Source of the DNA: Nematostella vectensis
Lineage: Eukaryota; Cnidaria; Anthozoa; Actiniaria; Edwardsiidae
Length of the DNA: 64,000 nucleotides
Assembly: GCF_932526225.1 (NCBI RefSeq)
Contig: NC_064042.1
Span: 9,148,540 to 9,212,539 of the forward strand
Direction: 5' to 3'
The notes under the pieces are model-generated. The model did not search any database and was not told where the DNA came from. It saw only the letters and a program-made list of their open reading frames with translations. Positions 56,186-64,000 of this stretch are shown here, in pieces. Each line of letters opens with the position of its first letter. The stretch's first letter is position 1. The position numbers and the translations under genes were made by a program.

Positions 56186-56947
56186 TACCACAACAAGCGC
56201 ATCATCACCGCATCGTCGGCCACCGAGATCGCCAACTCCGCCCCTACCACTACCAACAACAAGACATGCAACTGCCGACAGAAAGACACCTGCCCTCTAG
56301 ACGGAAACTGCCTACAGACATCTGTTATCTACCAAGCTACCGTAACTCGAAAAGACAACAACACCTCGGAAACATACGTCGGGCTCACTGAAAACAGCTT
56401 CAAGACCAGGTACAGGTACACGTCTGGACTCTCAAGGACAACATGATTGAGTACTTTATTTCATGGCGCATTCTTTCTTCCCACCCTGCCTACAACAGTA
56501 CCACTAAGCGTTGCAACCTCTGCCTCAAGGAAAAGCTGACGATCATCTGCCAACCCAAACTATCAACTCTAAATAAACGCAATGAACTCGTGTCCTCGTG
56601 CCGCCACAGAAACAAAGCCCTACTACGAAACAATTAGAACTGTTAATCCCGTCACCGTTAAATTTTCGCGCTATCAATTTTTCACACGTTCCGCCCTGCA
56701 TATTTATGTAACTCGCTATTGTTCCTCTTGCCGCCTTAGCTAAAACTATCAGTCTATTATTATGTAAATTTCAATGTTAATAGTATATATACGATGGTAG
56801 GAATATTCTCATTAAATCCCCTGATGAGTGGGCAACCACGAAACAGACCTGTAGGGAAACCTATGTAGTTTGTATTTTTCTCAAACCAACACTATACACC
56901 GCTCTACTTTCGAGTATTGAGCACTTTCTATGAAAGCCTTCAACCAT

Positions 56948-57040
<93 letters not shown>

Positions 57041-60000
57041 GATCTGTTCAATTTCTTCATATGCACTGAACTATTGAACATTGAACTATTAACAATCCCC
57101 TAAGAGTCATTCTTCAGGTGCATAGCTATAGGTTATTGCAAGGGGTGTTGGCAATATCATATCTCAGCCCTATATACATGTAATGTGCATCCCCTCCCAG
57201 AAAACTATGGCTTAGCCCTTTTCGTCCTTATCTTTATTTTTTCTATGAGAAAATCAGACAAGGGGCAATAGAGACATTATTTGGAAAAGGTAAAGTAGGC
57301 TTTCCTAACAAGTCTCCTTTAACACATATGCCCAGTGAGCTTACCCAGCCTTGTCAAAGGCGCGTGTCAAGTTCCCAAGAGCGTCATCCATAATGGTCAC
57401 CATGGCAGCATAGGTGCGTCTTAAGGGATCCTTTATAAAGCTGTAGCGGTCAATATACTCTTTAGGGGCTTGGACAGGACTATGAACGTTCTGGAATGCC
57501 ATGTACATGAACAGGGGTGTGCTGGGGTCATGGGCCCGGACTATCTGCTCTGCACGCTACACGTGGAATGATAACACATTGAACATTAAAGCAAAAATAA
57601 AGTGTGGTTGTATCAAGTGTAAAATGGGGAGTTTGTAACTTCTATTATAACGTTTATTATTATAACACAGAATGTCATTTGATCTTTTTTTCTCAGCAGT
57701 CTCTTAGATTTCCGGTAGAAAGCTTTCTATTGCAACAAACTCAATGAAAACCAAATAAGTGTGGAATTTCAGGTGCTGTTCAAGGATTTGTAGGGGTATC
57801 ATTTCATGGTTGGTTTATATTAAAATATGACCAACATTCTTATTAAAGTAGATGAGGGATATACAGTCCCCATTGTAGAGCCAGGTTTTTTTACCTGTGA
57901 AGTTTTGATTGAAAAGTGAAGCCTGTACCACAATCTATTGTTGCTCCCGCTAATGTCTTGAGTTGCTTTTCTTACCTTTGTAAAGAGATGAGCAGAGTAT
58001 GTACCATTTTGATCCCTCACAATCTCCTCATTGTCTCGTAGGTCCAGGTAATGATCCTGGACATGTGTATAGTGATTTTCAGCGCCACTATAGAAACCAT
58101 AAAAGGTGTCAAAACCCCTGTATGTTGGTGTGCTCTCCCAGTTGTAGAATCCAAGATGCCATTTTCCAAGCATGTGAGTACTGTACCCTGAGTAGAAAAC
58201 AAGAAGATAACAAATAAGATAGCAATAAGATAGCTCAATACCATGTGGTAAAATGATACATTGTCTAAGAACCATGTGATACAATGTCTAAGAAACATGA
58301 AACAATATCTAAGAGACATGTGATACAATATCTAAGACCATGTGATTCCATGTCTAAGAAACATTTGGTATCATGTCTAAGAAGCATGTAATACAATGTC
58401 TAAGAAACATCTGATACAATAACTACCAACCGACTTAGTGCATGACTTACTGAAGATAAGGTTATAGTTTATATGGTTGCCCCATTCTAGGCTTGTCCGA
58501 TCTGTATCAACCAATTAAAAGGGGTGTGTTCCTGGACATGGTACTGCAATTAAATATTGTGATACTGCTTGGTTGTTGCCTAATTATAGATATTTGCAGA
58601 AATTGAAGTATGTAGAAAGAAATTGAAGTACTGTAGGAAGAACCTTTTTCTGTTGTATTATTTCCGATTACTAAGTTATCGAGGATAAAGAAAGGTTCAG
58701 TTAATTTATTCGGTGATCATTAGGTAAGGCATAAATATCATCTGTTGCAAAGTAAAGCAAACTAATACTATTCCAAGAGCTGTGGTATCGTCTAAAAATT
58801 TTATTCCATGGTTCCAAGATCGAAATAACTTGTCATAATCAAGATGACTTCCAACTTTGTGTCTTGTGGTATTCCTCTGGTGGGTGTTTTTTAATCTAAG
58901 AATATTCTTAATTCTTTGTATCTTGTGGTATTCCTCCGGTGAGTGTTTTTCAATCTGAGAATATTCTTAATTCTAACAACTTGAGATCTGTTGCCTAAAA
59001 ACGTAAAGATCCAGTTCACTAGCACAGTGTGTACTTGCATCTTTCTCAACTTATCTATCATTACAGCATGGTCCCAGACACAAACAAATAAGAACTCGAA
59101 AAAACAGAGATGCGACACTGACAAGTGAACTGATAGGAACAATCAGGAAAAAGCTCTGCTAGCAGAGTATTGATAACGGGGAAATTGATGCAAATGATTG
59201 ATAACCATTTGGTAAAATCATAAATTTAATCAATTGCCTTTTGATAATACCATTTCTTATCAATTAGTTACTTCAATAAAAGTTTAAATTGAATACTATT
59301 GACATGCTATGAGCCAGGTATTTCAGCCTAGGTATTTCAACAACAAAGTTTGGCTTCACATTCACGTGTGGCAGAAAGTTGGTACGAAAAGAGGCCAGCT
59401 CTTACTGCGATGCAAATGCACTCACATGCTTTCAATGAGAAATGTGCACCAAGATGTACTGTAAATGCTTGTTTTAGCACAGTAACAAACTATGGCCATC
59501 TTTTGAGCAGGTATATTGGTAACGTTACCTTGATTTGAGTCTCTCATCATTGCCTGCATAATGGCTCAAGGGAAGGGGAGGGAGACTAGGGGGAGGGAAA
59601 TAAAGGGGAGCCTGCCCATAGACTATTATTCTAGCCGTTCACTCTGGTCCCTGAGAGACCAGAGGCTCGCTATTGGCTGAGACGAGTCACATGTGTTGTA
59701 CATCCATCAAGCGTCGTATCAACAAGCTTTGGTACAAGAAAATGCCTGCAAATTGGCCGAGTAAAAGTAAAATATTGGCGATCGAATTATAAGTCAGCTT
59801 TTTTTCCGTATGGAATTTAGAAAATTTTTGTTGCAATAACGACAGCACTCGTTCCTGGATTTATTTTTTTCACGCGGACATACCGGAGAACAAAAAACTG
59901 AAGTAAAATTACAATGTAAACAGTTCATGTGATAATTGGACAGCTACTTGAGCACACATGCTTAGGGGCGGGGCGGCTAGAGCAATGGTCTGCCGGCAGG

Positions 60001-63000
60001 CTCTCCTTTCTTCCCTTCCCCCTCCCCTTGAGCCGCTATGCAGGCTATCACCATAGCCTGTGTAGCGGCTCAAGGGAAGGAGAGGCAGACTGCGGGGAGG
60101 GGAATAAAAGGAAGGCGCAGCTAGAACAATGGTCTGCCGCAGGCTCTCCGTTCTTCCCTTCCCCCTTCCCTTGAGCCGCTATGCAGGCTTCTCTAACCAA
60201 GGTCTGTCACTGGTTCCCAAAGCAACACATGTTCAAAAGCCAAGAAAAAAAAGGCTTGTATATAGTGTACATACTTGATATACTGTATATGGCATGTACA
60301 GGGCCATTACTAGGAGGCTTGAGATGTGTATATGCTGTAGTACTGTATAAAGGGGACCCTGGTATGTATATAGTGCAACTACTACCTACAAATGGTGTAT
60401 ATATACTGTATATGTATTATGTACATGGACATACACACACGGGAAGAGGCCCTTACCAGCTTTTCGGAGTTTCTGTGGTAGCAGCGTCAAGTTTAGAGGG
60501 AGGCCATAAGGTCTACCATTGTGGATGATACCATGCTGTAAACCTGTCATAAAATAGACATTCATACAGATTTAGTATCATGAAAGCATTTTACATTCCT
60601 CATGAGTACTTACATAAAATGGCACTGACAATGGTAGTCATTTCATGTAATGGTCACCTCCATCCAAATTTTGTAAATTATTATTATTTCAACCTTGTCC
60701 AAGATGGCCCACAAACTATTATCTCTCTACTCTCCTCAGTCCGCCATTGTATCCAAGGCATCCCTGTGCCCCTAGATATTGTATCAACAGGGAATCACAG
60801 TTTTCAAGACCTTGGACCTGCCTGCAGACAAGAGACTGCCCATGTTTTGCTCTTCTATTTACAGCGTCCATGAAAACCAAGAATTTCAGAAAACTGGCTT
60901 TATACATTTATGCATCTAGAACCCAGGGACGAAGCTAGCAGGTGGGGTGGGGGTGGAAGCTGCTAGCTAAGTAGAGCAGAAATTTTACAAAACGAAAGAA
61001 ATAAAAAATAATAAATAAAAGAAGTATCTGAGGCTTACTCTACTGAACAAAGTTTTCTAGCTACAGCCTTGAATTCATGAGAATACTCTAAAATCCCCAC
61101 ATTTGCATCCCCCATATTAGGAATTGCCCCCCCTCCCCCCCCAGGAACCTGGATCCACCTCTAAATCAGATAACCTTGATTGCATGTAGCCTGCGTGCAG
61201 CCGGTAATAATTTAAAGGAGCGTCACCCGGTAACTCGCAAGGCGGGAAGCCTGTGTACTATTTTTCAAAATAGCCAATCAGAAATGTGCATTATACGAGA
61301 GACCTGTACAGGACCCGAAATGATCCCAGGACCCGAAACGATCCCAGGACCTGAAATGATCCCCAAAAGTACCCCAAATGATCCTGGGACCCGAAACGAC
61401 ACCGAGGAGTCCCCGAAATCAACCCCAAGGAATTGCGGTAATGGACAGAGGGAAAGCAGAAGAAATACTTGCAATTCTTGAAGAATAATTAAGGGTTAAC
61501 AGGGACTCAATTTCTAAACAACGTGACTTAAAAATATTAAATTCCAATACAATACTTCTATTTATAACATTGCCCGGCGTTAAAAACATAAACAGAGTCC
61601 AAAACAAATGCACAACTTTCAATTGCTACTGAAAGGAATACGCATAAACATAGCACAGCTTTGCTCAGATCAACCAAACTCTCGACCTTCCTTTAACCTT
61701 TAAATACAATAATTGCCACTAGCGAGCTAATCCGGCAATGAGGGGCAGCGTACCAACTACCCATGCACATACTACGGTTGATAATAAATAAATAATAAAT
61801 AAAACAAAAGAAACAATAAATGAATGAATAAATAAATAAATAAACGTAACAATTCGATAAGATGATGAGATAACAATACACATGTACATGGGTAGTATGG
61901 CAACTAAATCATTGCCGGGCCAGCTCGCCAGTGACGGCTATCTTAAATTCATCGACAGAGCTGAGGTCTAGCATTTGTTGGGGCAGAGAGTTCCAAACGG
62001 GGATAGTTCTTGAAAAGAAGGAGTATTTGAATTGGTTTATACTGGGAGGCGGGAGTGTAAGTTGGCATGTGTTCCTGACGCTTGACCTGGTTGCGTAGGA
62101 ACCAGGTTTGCGAATTACATCACTCGGGAAATCGATTTTTACTAGCCCGTGGTGGATCTTATAAAACATGACAGAGTCGAATACTGTTCGCCTAAGTTCT
62201 AGCTGGTGCCATCCTAGGTGTGTCAGCATATTCGTGACGCTGCTATGCCTTCCGTAGTCGTTGCACACAAATCTGGCAGCGCGGCGTTGTACAGATTCAA
62301 CTTTTTGAATGTCCTTCTTAGTGTGGGGGCTCCATGCTTCCGTCCCGTACTCCACCAGTGGCCTTACCAGTGCCTTGTAGGCTTGCTCTTTAACCGCAGC
62401 TGGGCAGGAAGATAAATTTCTTTGTAGGATACCCAGTACTGCGTTAGCCTTCTTCTTGACTTCCTCCGTGTGCTTTGACCAATTGAGAGATGTAGAAATG
62501 TGGACTCCAAGGTATTTTTGAACGCTAACCCCCTCCAGTGTGGTTCCACACAAATGGTATGGGAACTGGGACTTGTCGCGTTTTAAGGTGATGGTCATGA
62601 CGTAACATTTTTTGGGCGCAAACTTCATCTGCCACTGTTCTGCCCACTGTTCTGCCCACTGTTCTTCCATCACACTCTAAACATTTTGCGGTTCCGACAC
62701 ATGACTCTGACACTATAAATCTCATTTCCGGTAAACATCACCCCTAAAAATTAATATTCATTTGACAACGTTCTACTACCGTTCTACTACCGATGCAAAA
62801 TATTAAGAGGATGTGGCATTTGTTGAAAGCAATATTATGTGAGTTTTGAATTTCCTGTAGTCGTGTGTACACCCCGGCATGATCTCATGATAGGAAAGGT
62901 CTTTCATTCGCTGAATACAAACATGCAAAAAAATAACCTTAACACATTTCGCTTCCTATGGAAAGCAGCATGTCCTATCCTTTCTTTTTGGCTTGTTATG

Positions 63001-63973
63001 TAAAAATGATTATCCACGCAGTGTTCTTCAAATTACTATCACAGGAATTGTTAGTTGACACCAATTTCTGACTCAACCACTGTATTTCCCCCGCAGTACT
63101 ATTTTTTAAAATAGATATTAAAATATCTTAATACTAAATTATGTAAATTCCCTTTTAATAACACAAATAAAGCTAAATGTTTCATATGTTTTTAAAACTG
63201 AAAGCCAATCCTTACACATTCCTTTTGTTGTCCATTACTGCAATTCCTTGGGGTTTATTTCAGGGACTCTTGGGGATCGTTTCAGGTCCCGGGATCAGTT
63301 GGGGAACTTTTGGGGATCGTTTCGGGTCCTGGGATCATTTCGGGTCCTGTACAGACCACCAGTAGCAAAAATATCGCTTTGATCCAAATTCGTGCCTTAT
63401 TTGACTTCCAACAGTTATTGCTGGACCTCCGCTTGCTTGCTAAACGTCACAAACAAACGACTCCAAATTTTATCTCACTGATGTTTTTAATCAAAAAATG
63501 ATTATCCTTGAAAATAAAACGCTGACTTATAAGAAAAAACATTATTCGTATCAGAAACTTGGATTTAGCTTTCGGATGGGCAGTGAAACAAAGAGAATTT
63601 TGAAGATTTATCAACGGCATTTTCCCCCTTCTCGGAGATCGATCCGGGCTATCCGTTTCGGAAGGCTAGAGAAGGCGTGACGCTCCTTCTTTAATGGAAC
63701 TATTTCCACCTGCACGCAGGCTAGATTGCTACAATAACCATTTTTTTTATATATATTTACCAGTATGAATTGGGTATTTCCCGGTCATCAGCGAAGCTCG
63801 CGTGGGTGTACATACCGGCTGCACGTAATAATTATCGAGAATCACACCATTCGCAGCAAGACGATCGATATTTGGAGTTTGAATTTTCGAGCCATGAAAA
63901 CCGACATCGCTCCAACCAAGATCGTCCGCCAGGACGAATAGCAAATGAGGTTTAGCGGAGGATTGAAGGACCA
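53762..63973 (-). CDS. Arylsulfatase B-like sulfatase (5' exon outside window)
   Basis: Sulfatases of this family hydrolyse sulfate esters, for ARSB on dermatan or chondroitin sulfate in the lysosome; the substrate here is unknown. Seven exons in phase: 63761-63973, 60457-60543, 57976-58187, 57345-57556, 55592-55812, 54678-54949, 53762-53971 (about 475 codons). Visible catalytic elements: LADDLGW (calcium ligands), [11 protein letters not shown] with the formylglycine cysteine, GKWHLG (Lys and His), NVHSP (His), STDNGG (Asp, Asn) and [14 protein letters not shown] (Lys). The C-terminus, LYNITADP through GAWTPW, matches the ARSB ending. The first visible exon starts at an acceptor (tgtag|TG), so the signal-peptide exon lies beyond base 64000. 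No frameshift or missing catalytic residue was seen. Introns carry many mobile elements. Confidence 0.94.
55854..55892. repeat. (TA)n microsatellite
   Basis: Left boundary of the Penelope-like element. The same TA tract follows each terminal repeat copy (also 56119-56182 and 56952-57039), indicating it belongs to the element or its preferred target. Confidence 0.95.
55928..55968 (-). ncRNA. Minimal hammerhead ribozyme motif (inverted copy, minus strand)
   Basis: Exact reverse complement of the plus copy: TCCC-CTGATGA-GTGG-GCAA-CCAC-GAAA-CAG-AA-CTG-T-A-GGGA read on the minus strand. It is sense relative to the sulfatase pre-mRNA, so the intron transcript of that gene would contain a potentially self-cleaving motif, unless it folds with the neighbouring inverted copy instead. 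Confidence 0.82.
55985..56025 (+). ncRNA. Minimal type I hammerhead ribozyme motif (plus-strand copy 1)
   Basis: Stem I TCCC 55985-55988 with GGGA 56022-56025; core CTGATGA 55989-55995; stem II GTGG/CCAC closed by GCAA (55996-56007); GAAA 56008-56011; stem III CAG/CTG with a 2-nt AA loop (56012-56019); then T56020 and A56021. All invariant core bases are present, and cleavage is predicted after A56021. The very short stem III is the form described for Penelope-like elements, thought to act as dimers. Confidence 0.85.
56119..56182. repeat. (TA)n microsatellite inside the Penelope-like element
   Basis: About 32 TA dinucleotides between the first direct terminal repeat and the GIY-YIG remnant. 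Confidence 0.95.
56183..56637 (+). pseudogene. Penelope-like GIY-YIG endonuclease domain, frameshifted
   Basis: Frame one gives [15 protein letters not shown] (the Cys-rich finger before the nuclease), then VIYQATVT...[14 protein letters not shown], the GIY...YIG core. At about 56415-56430 the frame shifts, and roughly 20 residues expected between RYR and WTLKDN are missing. Frame two resumes with [17 protein letters not shown] and RCNLCLKEK, ending [17 protein letters not shown], the usual C-terminus. It is therefore a disrupted remnant. Confidence 0.88.
56817..56857 (+). ncRNA. Minimal hammerhead ribozyme motif (plus-strand copy 2)
   Basis: Same core and stems as copy 1: CTGATGA 56821-56827, stem II 56828-56839, GAAA 56840-56843, CAG/CTG stem III 56844-56851, cleavage predicted after A56853. 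The stem III loop is AC instead of AA, a change confined to the tolerant loop. Confidence 0.85.
56952..57039. repeat. (TA)n microsatellite at the right end of the Penelope-like element
   Basis: About 43 TA dinucleotides directly after the second terminal repeat (..CAACCATCAT). Confidence 0.95.
58230..58420. repeat. Degenerate ~28-bp repeat in a sulfatase intron
   Basis: Seven or so loose copies of ATGTGATACAATGTCTAAGA AAC. Begins about 45 bp above the acceptor at 58188. Confidence 0.85.
58859..58976. repeat. About 59-bp direct duplication
   Basis: Two copies of a segment with CTTGTGGTATTCCTC, GGTG.GTGTTTTT.AATCT and GAATATTCTTAATTCT. The right copy overlaps the end of the neighbouring reverse-transcriptase remnant. 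Confidence 0.85.
58966..59073 (-). mobile_element. Non-LTR reverse transcriptase fragment
   Basis: Minus-strand [20 protein letters not shown] then [15 protein letters not shown] matches the conserved DH..L..KL......WI..FL.NR.Q.V block of non-LTR reverse transcriptases. Only about 36 residues remain. It lies in the sulfatase intron 58188-60456. Confidence 0.75.
59551..60046. mobile_element. Fold-back/MITE element with about 85-bp inverted ends
   Basis: The left arm GCCTGCATAATGGCTCAAGG... (59552-59640) pairs with the right arm ...CCTTGAGCCGCTATGCAGGC (59972-60046); both contain the purine-rich AAGGGAAGGGGAGGGAGACT-type stretch. The interior has no coding frame. Confidence 0.75.
60055..60187. 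mobile_element. Compact hairpin copy of the same fold-back family
   Basis: GCCTGTGTAGCGGCTCAAGG at the left pairs with CCTTGAGCCGCTATGCAGGC at the right, with almost no loop. It sits next to the longer element and shares its arms, so it is probably an internally deleted relative. Confidence 0.75.
60544..61300. other. Sulfatase intron segment without recognisable feature
   Basis: Between exon 60457-60543 and the fold-back element. Small open frames only; a C-run at about 61127-61142 followed by GGAACCTGGATCCACCTCT may be the end of a short transposon, but no partner end was found. Confidence 0.4.
61301..63357. mobile_element. Fold-back element with about 140-bp inverted arms made of GGACCCGAAATGATCC repeats
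   Basis: The left arm, 61301-61450, contains tandem CAGGACCCGAAATGATCC units, then CCCAAGGAATTGC.GTAATG. The right arm, 63220-63357, is its reverse complement (CATTACTGCAATTCCTTGGG ... GGATCATTTCGGGTCCTGTA). The arms enclose 1.75 kb that includes a CR1/L2-type retrotransposon tail. It lies in the sulfatase intron between 60543 and 63761. Confidence 0.75.
61790..62690 (-). mobile_element. CR1/L2-type non-LTR retrotransposon, 5' truncated 3' end
   Basis: The minus frame 62673-61909 (254 codons) reads [64 protein letters not shown] and [20 protein letters not shown]. These are the conserved post-catalytic and thumb part of a non-LTR reverse transcriptase through to its C-terminus. The frame is intact from KFAPKKC to the stop. 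A GCCCACTGTTCT triplication (AEQW x3) marks the truncation point. A TTTA-rich tail on the minus strand follows at 61785-61845. Confidence 0.88.
63761..63973 (-). CDS. Sulfatase exon with the formylglycine site
   Basis: Encodes [20 protein letters not shown] and [20 protein letters not shown]. Cys in CxPxR is the residue converted to formylglycine by the SUMF1 enzyme in the ER. Phase 1 donor at 63760; the acceptor at 63974 follows tttgaatgtag. Confidence 0.9.
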
Positions 63974-64000
63974 CTACATTCAAACACAAAAAAAAGCAGT

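Larger units (their letters stand above)
55854..57039 (+). mobile_element. Penelope-like retroelement remnant with terminal repeats and hammerhead ribozymes
   Basis: It lies antisense in the sulfatase intron 55813-57344. Structure from left: TA run 55854-55892; an inverted copy of the terminal repeat, 55893-55972; a direct copy, 55983-56118; TA run to 56182; GIY-YIG coding remnant 56183-56637; unique 3' sequence; second direct copy 56812-56951; TA run to 57039. Penelope-like elements are known to have such terminal repeats with an inverted partial copy, a GIY-YIG endonuclease at the C-terminus, and hammerhead motifs in the repeats. The reverse transcriptase is absent, so the copy is 5' truncated and non-autonomous. 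Confidence 0.85.

Noticed and set aside
56029-56391. Tyr-Ile repeat proteins on both strands
   Set aside because: Translation of TA dinucleotide runs.

Overview
This is a stretch of animal nuclear DNA, AT-rich and full of introns. The best guess is a sea anemone such as Nematostella; this is inferred from gene content, intron density and the types of mobile element, and no species marker was seen. All three gene families found lie on the minus strand, and every real coding segment is a short exon flanked by GT/AG (once GC/AG) splice signals. No bacterial-type operons, rRNA or convincing tRNA genes were seen.

Layout. (1) 160-20114: gamma-tubulin complex component 3 (TUBGCP3), 19 exons located, first codon at 20114, last exon(s) beyond the left edge. 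Two introns consist almost entirely of tandem repeats (19-bp units at 3.0-7.3 kb, 64-bp units at 8.7-10.8 kb), and another holds a scrambled non-LTR retrotransposon (15.2-17.0 kb). (2) 20.1-28.2 kb: intergenic, with a 59-bp array, a 4.1-kb array of a 33-bp unit and a terminal-inverted-repeat MITE that ends 20 bp past the next gene's stop codon. (3) 28198-35763 and 39367-44616: two tandem paralogues of a membrane-anchored DUF885 family putative metallopeptidase (HExxPGHHLQ plus EGWALYAE). Intron positions match except for one intron present only in the first copy. (4) 44.6-53.7 kb: a long intergenic stretch with simple repeats and possible untranslated exons. (5) 53762-63973: an arylsulfatase B-like gene, seven exons, with its 5' (signal peptide) exon beyond the right edge. 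Its introns carry a Penelope-like element, a reverse-transcriptase scrap, two fold-back elements and a CR1/L2-type retrotransposon tail.

Two observations stand out. First, the Penelope-like element carries three copies of a minimal hammerhead ribozyme with intact core and stems: two on the plus strand and one on the minus strand in a near-perfect palindrome. Second, at least four of the intronic minisatellites repeat the exon edge and splice site that they touch (TUBGCP3 exon end at 10757; DUF885-A exon end at 33931 and exon start at 29945; DUF885-B exon end at 40961, which encodes the catalytic PGHHLQ). Four more arrays start within a few to a few tens of bases of a splice site. Splice-junction DNA therefore seems to seed tandem amplification here, leaving rows of decoy donor and acceptor sites.

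The genes show no joint pathway: one is a centrosomal microtubule-nucleation factor, two are secretory-pathway or cell-surface peptidase-like proteins, and one is a lysosomal or secreted sulfatase. Exon coordinates were derived by hand from splice consensus and reading phase.
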